From Spirochaetia bacterium (GTDB taxonomy: Bacteria; Spirochaetota; Spirochaetia; Treponematales; Breznakiellaceae), in the NCBI GenBank assembly GCA_026002045.1, contig BOAV01000004.1, forward strand, positions 1-58,982: a DNA stretch of 58,982 nt, given 5' to 3'. The notes beneath the pieces are model-generated. The model was not told the origin of the DNA. It searched no databases and was given only the letters and a program-made list of their open reading frames with translations. The translations under genes were made by a program, and so were the position numbers. Of the stretch, positions 41,858 through 49,894 are shown piece by piece (position 1 is the stretch's first letter; each line of letters begins with the position of its first letter).

Positions 41858-42823
41858 CTACCACAGACTATTATCATTTAATTTACGGCTTAACCAATTT
41901 GATGAAAATAAAAAGACATAGTTGATCACCGAATTAAACAAACCTACCGCTGTACTAAAGCTCCAGTTAAAGTCCTGCAGGCCCTGCCGGTAGGTAAAGG
42001 ACGAAATAACATCCGCAGTAGAATAAATTGCCGGATTATACAATAAAATAATTTTTTCAAATCCTACGCTCATCACATTCCCGAGCCGTAGAATAAGCAT
42101 CACCATAATAACCGGCAGGATGCCGGGGATGGTGACATGCCACATCTGGCTGAAGAAATTTGCCCCATCAATTTCCGCCGCCTCATAGATTTGTGTGTCT
42201 ATAGAAGTGATGGCCGACAGGTACACAATGGAACCCCAGCCTATTTCCTGCCATATACCGGAGATAACATAGATTGGAACAAAATTGGCGGGATCGCCCA
42301 TCATGTTTTTCATTGGCGCCCCGGTGATCATGTTTACGAGCAGGGTAATAACGCCTCTGCTGTTGGTAAACTGCAGGATCATGCCGCATACCACCACCAG
42401 GGAAATAAAGTGAGGTATATAGGTTATGGTCTGTACAATCTTTTTAAATCCGGGACTGCGCACTTCATTGAGGAGCAGGGCCAGAATGATGGGTGCGGGA
42501 AACCCAAAAATGATGGATGCAAAACTAATGACCAGAGTATTGGTAAGAACCCGGCTAAAATAGGGACCCGTAAAAAAATCAATAAAATTCTGTAATCCAA
42601 CCCAGGGACTGTCCCACATACCCAGTCCCGGTTGAAAATTTTTAAAGGCGATGATGACACCATACATAGGCACATAGCTGAAGATAATATAAAAGGCCAG
42701 TACCGGCAGGATCATCACATAAAGACTTTTATTCGCACCGATACAGACAATCAGCCTTTTAAAATAAGGCTGATCTTTTTTATCTGACAGGGCTGCCTGT
42801 GCCGGAACTGGTTTCATAAACAC
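41858..42823 (-). CDS. Sugar ABC transporter permease, LplB type
   Basis: The 321-residue membrane protein shows YVMILPVLAFYIIFSYVPMY, GVIIAFKNFQPGLGMWDSPW and the EAA-loop region YEAAEIDGANFFSQMWHVTI. It closes with NSVINYVFLFSSNWLSRKLN, characteristic of LplB-type permeases. It forms the membrane channel with the downstream LplC-type permease for the binding protein encoded upstream. Confidence 0.9.
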   Translation of the reverse strand: MFMKPVPAQAALSDKKDQPYFKRLIVCIGANKSLYVMILPVLAFYIIFSYVPMYGVIIAFKNFQPGLGMWDSPWVGLQNFIDFFTGPYFSRVLTNTLVISFASIIFGFPAPIILALLLNEVRSPGFKKIVQTITYIPHFISLVVVCGMILQFTNSRGVITLLVNMITGAPMKNMMGDPANFVPIYVISGIWQEIGWGSIVYLSAITSIDTQIYEAAEIDGANFFSQMWHVTIPGILPVIMVMLILRLGNVMSVGFEKIILLYNPAIYSTADVISSFTYRQGLQDFNWSFSTAVGLFNSVINYVFLFSSNWLSRKLNDNSLW

Positions 42824-42883
42824 CTCAAATATAACCGCCGCTCTGCTGCCAGAACACGGCGGTATAGAATATCTTCAGCAAAA

Positions 42884-44521
42884 TTAACGGTCGGTATACC
42901 GTTCCAGGGCGCCCTGCTGAATCTCTATCGCCCGATCCATGCCTAGTCTCTTAAGTTGGGCGGTATAGGTGTCATAGGTCGAATTAATATCCACCGTACC
43001 CATGATAGCCGTCAATGTGTATTCATCCGCATAGGCATTCACATTGGTCATTATCCGGGCAAATTCGGAGGCCTCCGCAGGGGTCGGCGAAACGGGCGGC
43101 ATCAGGTGAGCGCGCATATTGGTGGCGGTAAAGGCATCCAGGGCGGCGAGTTGTTCAGGGTAGGGATAGTAAAGTTCAAGAAAACGCCGTTCACTGAAAT
43201 AAGGTCCGGGGTATACACCATGGGCGTATTTTGACCAAGCCTGACCCAGGGGCCAACCGAGAGGACTCTGGGTAACCACCGGCAGAAGATCTACCACACC
43301 GTTGTTAATAGTATAGGAAATGCCCTCACGACCATAGTTATAGGTCTTGCGGCCCTTTTCTGTATACCCGTAGTTCAGGAACCGGGCGGCAATTTCGGGA
43401 TACTTGCAACTGGTAGTGATAACGGCCCCCCAGCCGTCAAAGGGATTTAACAGGGAATTGAACTGAGGAGTATCCCCCTCTTTTAGTACCGGATAGGTGG
43501 TGGCGGCAAGCGTGGCCTTGGGGTTTGTTGCACGCAGGGCGGGTAAGTATTTACCCAAACCGCTGCCGATCCAGAAGGCGGATGCGCCGGATTCTCCATT
43601 AATAAGATTGGAATCCACCGTCACTTGATCGTTGGTAGCAAAGTTATTATCGAATAATCCTTCTTTGTACCACTTCGCCATGGTTAAGAGCCAATCCTTA
43701 TAGGCCGGGGTGTAGATGCCATGGACTGCCTTACCGTCCTGGATAAACCAGTTTCTTGTAATACCATAAGCGCCGATAAGCATACCGTTGGCAAAGGGGC
43801 CAAAGTTGCCCCCCGCACCGGGATAGGTAAGGGGAAATTCCGCGCCCTTCCTGGTTTTGAAGGCCGTAAGCACATTATACCAGTCATCAATGGTAACCGG
43901 AGATTTTAAATTAAGTTCATCCAGCCAATCCTGCCGTATAAAGAGACCGTAGGTGGTGTTAAGATAATCGTCCAACTTCATTACCGGAAAAATATAGTAA
44001 TTGCCGTCATCGGTTTTGATCATCTTGTCATAGGACGGGTTAGCATCAAAAAGGGCCTTTGTATCCGGTGCATGGGTTTCCAGCAGGCTGTTCAGGGGGA
44101 TAATAACCTTATTAGTTATGGCTGCCGCCGGGCCGCCGGGATATCCGGTGTTCCAGTTGTAGTCAATCATGTCGGGCATATTGCCGGATGCCACCAGAAG
44201 ATTAAAGGAGTCCCGGGCGGCGCCCACCGCAGGGGATATGAAGTTAATCTTGATCCCCGTTTCTTCCTCCAGATATTTGGAAAATTCCGTATCATTCATT
44301 GAAGTGAAATTCGGGGCCACATTGGCGCTGTTCAGGTCAATCCAATAGGTAAGGGTTACATCGGTTTTTACCGGATAACCGCTGCCCGGAGCAGCACCGG
44401 CGGCTACTGCCGTACTGTCCGCTGCCGGAGCCGCCTTGGACGACCCGCCCTTACAGCTTACCGTTAAGGCGATAAGCAGCACAAAAACACAAAGAAACGA
44501 AACACGGAAAAATTTTTTCAT
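42884..44521 (-). CDS. Extracellular sugar-binding lipoprotein
   Basis: The 545-residue protein begins with a lipoprotein signal (MKKFFRVSFLCVFVLLIALT then VSCKGG, lipidated Cys23), followed by an Ala/Ser-rich linker and a large solute-binding domain (YLEEETGIKINFISPAVGAA, DNYYIFPVMKLDDY, NPFDGWGAVITTSCKYPEIA). It is the substrate receptor of the LplBC transporter, of the size class that binds plant oligosaccharides. It is the first gene of the operon, upstream of the permeases. Confidence 0.88.
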   Translation of the reverse strand: MKKFFRVSFLCVFVLLIALTVSCKGGSSKAAPAADSTAVAAGAAPGSGYPVKTDVTLTYWIDLNSANVAPNFTSMNDTEFSKYLEEETGIKINFISPAVGAARDSFNLLVASGNMPDMIDYNWNTGYPGGPAAAITNKVIIPLNSLLETHAPDTKALFDANPSYDKMIKTDDGNYYIFPVMKLDDYLNTTYGLFIRQDWLDELNLKSPVTIDDWYNVLTAFKTRKGAEFPLTYPGAGGNFGPFANGMLIGAYGITRNWFIQDGKAVHGIYTPAYKDWLLTMAKWYKEGLFDNNFATNDQVTVDSNLINGESGASAFWIGSGLGKYLPALRATNPKATLAATTYPVLKEGDTPQFNSLLNPFDGWGAVITTSCKYPEIAARFLNYGYTEKGRKTYNYGREGISYTINNGVVDLLPVVTQSPLGWPLGQAWSKYAHGVYPGPYFSERRFLELYYPYPEQLAALDAFTATNMRAHLMPPVSPTPAEASEFARIMTNVNAYADEYTLTAIMGTVDINSTYDTYTAQLKRLGMDRAIEIQQGALERYTDR

Positions 44522-44701
44522 CAGATCCTCCTAATAAAATTACAAACCTTATTAATTCTCTACCCGGATCTGAAATCCTGTAAAGCGACAGTTTTGTATT
44601 CGGTATGTCAAAATTGCAAAATGATGAAAACGGAGGAAAAAAGATATTTTTGTCACACCTATTGGGGTATTGTCACAGATCGGCAGGATGGCCGACAGGT
44701 T

Positions 44702-47020
44702 TTAGCCCTGATCCGCCTGTTTAAACTGGCCGGGGGTAACTCCCTCCATCTTTTTAAAGGCCCGGTGATAGGTCCGCACACTGGTAAAGCCCACTTTTTC
44801 TGCCACCTGGGCCTGGGTCAGGCCGGTATCCTGTAACAGGGCCTTGGCATTGTCGATACGGACCTTGTTGATAAAGTCAAGAATACCGCTGCCGGTTTCC
44901 ATTTTGAACTTTTTGGAAATATAGTAGGGCGATTTTTTGACCGCCTCGGCTATACTCTCGATATTGAGCAGGGGATCGGTGTAGTGGCTGGTGATATAAT
45001 TCTGGATCACCGCGCCGAGCTGGTTTTTTTTCTCCGGGGAAGCCTCCGTATCTATGGCGCATTTTAAGAGCCGGAGCATGGGTTCCTTCATGTCCATAAT
45101 GGTTTTACATTTAACCAATTGGGCGATACCTTCGCCGTTCCTGTCCAGGAACCGGTTTAATTCTTCCTCATCGGCGCAGACATTCCGCAGGAGTTGGGCG
45201 GTCAGGGAAAGGACAATAAAGTGAAGGGTCTCCTGGGAAACAGAGAGCTTTAACAAATCATCATGAAAAAGACCATTGACCAATGCGGAGACCGCCGTAA
45301 AATCGGCCAAGTGCAGATGGTTCAGAAGTATTCTTTCTTTATTAAAGGGATACACACCGGAATCCGTATCGTGACTGCCTAGGTCCCCAAAAAACACGGT
45401 CTGCCCCCGGCCCAGGATACGGGCATAGTCGATGGAACTTTGGGCATCATTACAGGCGCGGTGTATATCTTCAGGGGTGTTATACAGTCCCCCTACAGCA
45501 ATATAAATGTCCATATCGTATTTTTGGGTGATGATGTCACGGGCGCTCTTTAAATCTTCGTCCAGGGCACTGCGGAACTCCAGCCAGCGAAGGGAAGTAT
45601 TTATCACGCAGAGTATATGGTCCCGGAAGTCCGTCACATAGGCAGTATTACTGCGCGGCCCGCCCCCTTGACTGTCATTCCGGTTCAGAATATCTTCCAT
45701 CAGATTCATTACCGCCATTTTTGCGATGGTATATGTGTTTTTATCCTGTCCGCCCCATAACTCGGGGTTAACGTGTTCGATATACACCGCAACCACACTG
45801 TAATGGGGATGGGGAAAATGGATGTTATAGGAGGTCAAAAGTTCATCCAGGGGAACCGACATTTCGTTCCCCTCCATAAGGCCGATAAGAAGATTATTGC
45901 GCAGGGTAATAAGCTGCTGATCCAGCCGCGATTCCGCCTCCTGTTTTTCTTCGATGGATTGACTCAGTACCTGGCGTATATAACTGAACTCGTTACCCCG
46001 GTATATGGTTTCCGAATTGAGCTTGGACCGGATAAAGGAAGTAATCTCGCTAAGGATATTGTAGTTACGCCGGACAAAATAAAAGGACAGTGCTCCCATG
46101 CCCAGGACGCAGAGGAGTATTTCTCCCCACATAATGAACCGGATAAAGGAAGCCCGCTCCCAATACACATTTTCCGGTGTAACGGTGATGTATTTCCAGT
46201 TATACTCACGGGAAGCAATATAGGAAATCACTTCCCTAAGGCCGTTGGAGCGGGTGGTAAAAATCCCGTGGTCTCCGGGCATGGCCGGCAGGCCCCCGGT
46301 TTCAAGGGCCGCCTCCAGCCTGCTTTGGGCGATTATGTTATTATTGCCGTCCAATACGGCGATCCCCCGGTCCTGACTGCCCCGATCGAGAATTTTGTTG
46401 ATATTCATCATGATCACAATATTGGTCACCTCATCATTCAGGGAAGGAAAAGGCATGGATCGGATAAAGGCAAGATTAAAGGTGTTCCCCGTAACGGCAT
46501 CCCGGTGGGGCATGGTAATGTACTCCCCATAGTAGAGCCTGCTTACGGCCTCCTTCCATTGGCCGTAACCAAAATTACCATTTTGTATATAGTTGTCATA
46601 ATAAAGACCTTCGAAATTCACGATGCCGGGCCGCATGACACGGCCGATGTCTCCAAAGTAGATATAATAACTCTGAAAATCGCTTTTAAGGGTTTTATAG
46701 TTGAAAAGACTCTGAGCGGCTTTATACAGTTTGTAATAATAGGCCATATCCCCTTCGGAAAGGGCGCTGGCTTCCTGTATTTCCGGGGACGCCAGAATTT
46801 CCATACTGAGATCGTTTATCTCCGCCAGGGCCCGGTCTATATTATCCCGTACGCTTTCAAGCAGCAAAAGGTTGGAATTGTTGATTTCCCTTTCGATGGT
46901 ATTCCGGGCGATCACATAGACGATACCGGTCAAAACAACCATCACTATCATTAACAGCAGGTATGAAAATATCCAGCTATAAATGACACTGCGGGGCTGT
47001 TTTGAGAATTTCAGGTTCAT
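44702..47020 (-). CDS. Membrane-anchored AraC-family regulator (YesN/LplR-like)
   Basis: The 772-residue protein has a first membrane helix (~14-38, YSWIFSYLLLMIVMVVLTGI), a ~250-residue extracytoplasmic sensor, and a second helix (~290-314, FIMWGEILLCVLGMGALSFY). A cytoplasmic middle region and a C-terminal AraC HTH pair follow (LLNIESIAEAVKKSPYYISK; AQVAEKVGFTSVRTYHRAFK). This layout is typical of regulators that sit beside LplABC-type transporters. It probably senses an extracellular sugar and activates the adjacent operon, which starts 180 bp downstream. Confidence 0.88.
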   Translation of the reverse strand: MNLKFSKQPRSVIYSWIFSYLLLMIVMVVLTGIVYVIARNTIEREINNSNLLLLESVRDNIDRALAEINDLSMEILASPEIQEASALSEGDMAYYYKLYKAAQSLFNYKTLKSDFQSYYIYFGDIGRVMRPGIVNFEGLYYDNYIQNGNFGYGQWKEAVSRLYYGEYITMPHRDAVTGNTFNLAFIRSMPFPSLNDEVTNIVIMMNINKILDRGSQDRGIAVLDGNNNIIAQSRLEAALETGGLPAMPGDHGIFTTRSNGLREVISYIASREYNWKYITVTPENVYWERASFIRFIMWGEILLCVLGMGALSFYFVRRNYNILSEITSFIRSKLNSETIYRGNEFSYIRQVLSQSIEEKQEAESRLDQQLITLRNNLLIGLMEGNEMSVPLDELLTSYNIHFPHPHYSVVAVYIEHVNPELWGGQDKNTYTIAKMAVMNLMEDILNRNDSQGGGPRSNTAYVTDFRDHILCVINTSLRWLEFRSALDEDLKSARDIITQKYDMDIYIAVGGLYNTPEDIHRACNDAQSSIDYARILGRGQTVFFGDLGSHDTDSGVYPFNKERILLNHLHLADFTAVSALVNGLFHDDLLKLSVSQETLHFIVLSLTAQLLRNVCADEEELNRFLDRNGEGIAQLVKCKTIMDMKEPMLRLLKCAIDTEASPEKKNQLGAVIQNYITSHYTDPLLNIESIAEAVKKSPYYISKKFKMETGSGILDFINKVRIDNAKALLQDTGLTQAQVAEKVGFTSVRTYHRAFKKMEGVTPGQFKQADQG

Positions 47021-47100
47021 CCTAAGCCCTGGTTAGGCACGGATTTTTTCATGATGGTATATTCTACACCTGAATGTCTGAAAAAACAATCGAATAAAAA

Positions 47101-47122
47101 AGCCCTGTCTTGCGGCAGGGCT
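47101..47122 (-). terminator. Terminator after the barrel-protein gene
   Basis: AGCCCTG (47101-47107) and CAGGGCT (47116-47122) form a stem; on the - strand it is followed by six Ts. It ends the gene at 47129. Confidence 0.8.
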
Positions 47123-47128
47123 TTAATT

Positions 47129-47911
47129 TTAGAAACTGTATTTTACGCCGATGGCCGGAGTAAACGAAACAGGAGCATCGGCGTTGATATTGCCCAATTC
47201 AGCCTTAACCCAGAAGGTAAGGGCTTTAAAGGAATAATCAAATTCGGGAATGATGACAATATCCCTGAAGTCCTTTCCGGTATCGATTTCCACTTCCGCG
47301 TAGATGTTTCCGGCTTCATAACTCAGGATTAAATCCAAGCCGGCATAGTCAGGGTCCGGATAGAGGGCGATGTGGGCGGTGAGTTCCGCGCCAAAACCGA
47401 ACGCCGCGGCCATGCCCGCGGTCAGATCCAGGCCAAGACCGAAATCAGCATATTCAACCGGAAGTCCGGTCCGGCCGTAAAGGTCCCCAAAGCCCAGGGC
47501 ATGGGTATATTTGACACCCGGGGTGAATGTGCCGCTAACGCCCTTTGCCTCATCGGGAGTTAAAACAAACTCATTGAGGTTATTGACGATAATGGATAAG
47601 GTGGACGCCGACCCCGGGAAAAAATTGTAGCCCAATTCTTCTTCCAAAGAAGCTTCCATTCCCACTTCATCGTCAAAGGCAAAGGCATAAATACCCTCGG
47701 CAAAAACATCCAGGGCGCCGTCTAGGAAAGAATTTTCGTAGGTAATTTGGGGGGCAAGGCTGAACACCACTTTATCCACCACATCACCGAGACCGAATTC
47801 CACGCCGGCACTAAGCCCGATCCCTGCGGCCTCTTCTTCCTGGGCGCTGACAGCGGCTACGATGAGTACTGCCCCAAGGACCAGACTTACGAGAAACATC
47901 TTAACTTTCAT
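47129..47911 (-). CDS. Exported beta-barrel-like outer membrane protein
   Basis: From ATG 47911 (AAGGAG site) the protein has a signal peptide MKVKMFLVSLVLGAVLIVAA then VSAQ with cleavage after VSA. The mature part is built of alternating strands with aromatic and Gly residues (GIGLSAGVEFGLGDVVDKVV, FSLAPQITYENSFLDG) and ends GVKYSF, a terminal Phe typical of outer-membrane barrels. It resembles spirochaete porin-like proteins of unknown specificity. A role in uptake of the sugar handled by the neighbouring locus is possible. Confidence 0.65.
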   Translation of the reverse strand: MKVKMFLVSLVLGAVLIVAAVSAQEEEAAGIGLSAGVEFGLGDVVDKVVFSLAPQITYENSFLDGALDVFAEGIYAFAFDDEVGMEASLEEELGYNFFPGSASTLSIIVNNLNEFVLTPDEAKGVSGTFTPGVKYTHALGFGDLYGRTGLPVEYADFGLGLDLTAGMAAAFGFGAELTAHIALYPDPDYAGLDLILSYEAGNIYAEVEIDTGKDFRDIVIIPEFDYSFKALTFWVKAELGNINADAPVSFTPAIGVKYSF

Positions 47912-48062
47912 ATAAACTCCTTCTTGTTTGTATAATAAAACAAACTTAGAAAAGACTAACATTATTGGATTATTTGATCAAGTGAAAATGCACAAAATAT
48001 TACGAATTTTTTAGATTACGGAATTTTTATCGGGATAAGGGACGATCCCTGGCTATTGCCAT

Positions 48063-48329
48063 TTATTTATTGGATACGGCGCCCAAGGCCGCCGCCCTTT
48101 TCTCCGCGCGGACCAGCTCCGGGTCCACTATACCGGCGGCCCGCATTTTCCGATAACGTTCTTCCATGGTCATGCCGTTCACCGGGCGGAACTCTGCGAG
48201 CTGCTCATCGGTGAGGGGTGGACATTCAGGATCATAGACCGAAGGCCGATCTACGAGGGCATCTAACTGTGCAATCTGTTCAGGAGTTAACGGGTCCCCA
48301 ACCTTTCGGATACTTCGTACGATCGCCAT
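48063..48329 (-). CDS. BrnA-like antitoxin
   Basis: From ATG 48329 (GGAGG site) the protein is 88 residues: MAIVRSIRKVGDPLTPEQIA, QLDALVDRPSVYDPECPPLT, MTMEERYRKMRAAGI. The PLTPEQIAQLDAL and PPLTDEQLAEF segments resemble BrnA-type antitoxins that pair with DUF497/BrnT toxins. It overlaps the 3' end of the upstream toxin gene by 50 bp, so expression is coupled. Confidence 0.7.
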   Translation of the reverse strand: MAIVRSIRKVGDPLTPEQIAQLDALVDRPSVYDPECPPLTDEQLAEFRPVNGMTMEERYRKMRAAGIVDPELVRAEKRAAALGAVSNK

Positions 48330-48585
48330 AATAAATCCTCCGTTCATGCGGCTCCGCTTTGCGGGCCGTTATCAGCAGGGTGTCATCCCCGCGCTCGGTA
48401 TATACGACAAACAACATCTGCCGGACCATCCCTATGGTCTGCCTGCGTTCTTCCTTGTCACTGTGGTCATCGTCCCGGCGTTCCATACGGTGAGGGTCAT
48501 CGAAAACATCTTGAGCAAGTTCGAAATCCACCCCATGCTTCTCGATATTTTTCCGATTTTTGTTGTCGTCCCAAATAATCGCCAT
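48280..48585 (-). CDS. BrnT-family toxin (DUF497)
   Basis: The 101-residue protein opens IIWDDNKNRKNIEKHGVDFE and continues AQDVFDDP, GMVRQMLFVVYTERGDDTLL and ITARKAEPHERRIYY, matching the BrnT RelE-like RNase fold. The ITARKA and ERRIYY ending contains the usual catalytic Arg/His region. As in other brnTA loci the toxin gene comes first. Confidence 0.88.
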   Translation of the reverse strand: MAIIWDDNKNRKNIEKHGVDFELAQDVFDDPHRMERRDDDHSDKEERRQTIGMVRQMLFVVYTERGDDTLLITARKAEPHERRIYYGDRTKYPKGWGPVNS

Positions 48586-48635
48586 ACATCCACCTTTAAT
48601 AGTATACTACATTATCAGGATGAGAACCAATATAC

Positions 48636-49499
48636 ATGCTGCCCCTTTATAAACTGGAACAACTCCCACGCTCCCAGCGGCTGCGAAAAATCGCCCGTGA
48701 CTTTGGCGAATTTGAATCCCGTTTGATCCGTAATGATAATCTGACCGGCGTTGAAATTCAGTACGTAACCGGGATTCTTGCCCTGCTTGCGCGGGACGCC
48801 GCCTTCCCACCCGCTGCCCTTCAAGCCTTACTCACAGTTCAGGAAGCGTTAACCTCTTCCATCGCCGGTGACGCCCCTGCCAATGCCGCCGATCTCCGCC
48901 GCAGCCTCAACACGGCGCGCCATATCCTGCTGGCCGAAACCGGCCGCTATCCGGCGGACTGGGACTTTATCGGCGCGGATGGCGCGCTGGATCCCGCAAA
49001 GCGGCGGCCCTTTCCGGGGATGCGGGTCTACCTTGAGGACATCCGTTCCCCCTTCAACGTGGGAGCCATGTTCCGTACCGCAGAATCCTTCGGCGCGGAA
49101 AAAATTCTGCTCTCCCCCCTCTGCGCCGATCCCCATCACCCCCGGGCCGAACGGACCGCCATGGGCTGCGTGGATGCGCTGCCCTGGGAGCGGCTTCCAT
49201 TGGACGCCCTGGAAGGGCCGGTGTTCGCTCTGGAAACCGGGGGTATCGATCTGACGGAATTTCCGTTTCCGGGATCGCCGGATGTTTCGGCTCAGGGGAC
49301 CATGATCGTAGGTTCCGAAGAACTGGGGGTAAGCCCTGCGGCCCTCGCCCTTGCGGATGCTTCCCTGGGCCGGCTTAGTATTACTACCTATGGCGCAAAG
49401 GGTTCCCTCAACGTATCGGTGGCCTTCGGGATTGCCATGCAGAAATGGGCGGAAGCGCTTATCTTGCAGAATCACCCCATTTCCGGTATTCTAAGATAA
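48636..49499 (+). CDS. TrmH/SpoU-family RNA methyltransferase
   Basis: The 287-residue protein has an N-terminal helical region and a C-terminal SPOUT domain: VYLEDIRSPFNVGAMFRTAE (motif 1), GTMIVGSEELGVSPAAL (motif 2) and RLSITTYGAKGSLNVSVAFG (motif 3, knot). It should methylate a ribose in tRNA or rRNA using SAM. The N-terminal ~120 residues are unlike TrmB/TrmL and may set target choice. It is divergent from the BrnT gene. Confidence 0.88.
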   Translation: MLPLYKLEQLPRSQRLRKIARDFGEFESRLIRNDNLTGVEIQYVTGILALLARDAAFPPAALQALLTVQEALTSSIAGDAPANAADLRRSLNTARHILLAETGRYPADWDFIGADGALDPAKRRPFPGMRVYLEDIRSPFNVGAMFRTAESFGAEKILLSPLCADPHHPRAERTAMGCVDALPWERLPLDALEGPVFALETGGIDLTEFPFPGSPDVSAQGTMIVGSEELGVSPAALALADASLGRLSITTYGAKGSLNVSVAFGIAMQKWAEALILQNHPISGILR

Positions 49500-49504
49500 A
49501 CAAC

Positions 49505-49870
49505 ATGAACCAGACCATCAAAGAAAAAGCCAACCAGTTTTCCGTCAAGGCCGCCCAGCTCTACAAACATCTTTCGACGAACAAAAGGGAGACGGTGCTG
49601 TCGGAACAATATCTGCGGGCCGCGACCAGTGTGGGGGCGAGCCTTTCCCGCGCCGATTTTGCGGTCAATAAGAACGATTATTTGATGAAGTTCTACACCG
49701 CCCTGCAGGGCTGCGGGGAATCGCGGTACTGGCTTGAAGTAATGTACGAAGCGGAGATCATCACCGAATTTGAATACAACAGCAACCTTGAGTCCTGCGA
49801 AGAAATGCAAAACATCCTCTCCGCCGCCATAAAAAGCATTCGTGACCAGCAAAACAAGACAGTTCCCTAA
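49505..49870 (+). CDS. Four-helix bundle protein (23S rRNA IVS-like)
   Basis: From ATG 49505 the protein is 121 residues: KANQFSVKAAQLYKHLSTNK, LSEQYLRAATSVGASLSRAD, and YTALQGCGESRYWLEVMYEA. This is the four-helix bundle family first noted in intervening sequences of 23S rRNA; function is unknown. It starts five bases after the methyltransferase stop but lacks a strong ribosome site, so translation may be coupled. Confidence 0.85.
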   Translation: MNQTIKEKANQFSVKAAQLYKHLSTNKRETVLSEQYLRAATSVGASLSRADFAVNKNDYLMKFYTALQGCGESRYWLEVMYEAEIITEFEYNSNLESCEEMQNILSAAIKSIRDQQNKTVP

Positions 49871-49894
49871 AGCCCGCTCATCGCTTCCCGCTGA

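Noticed and set aside
45773..46954. 393-codon + strand frame
   Set aside because: It lies wholly antisense to the AraC-type regulator, whose domains and membrane helices are clear; it has no ribosome site.
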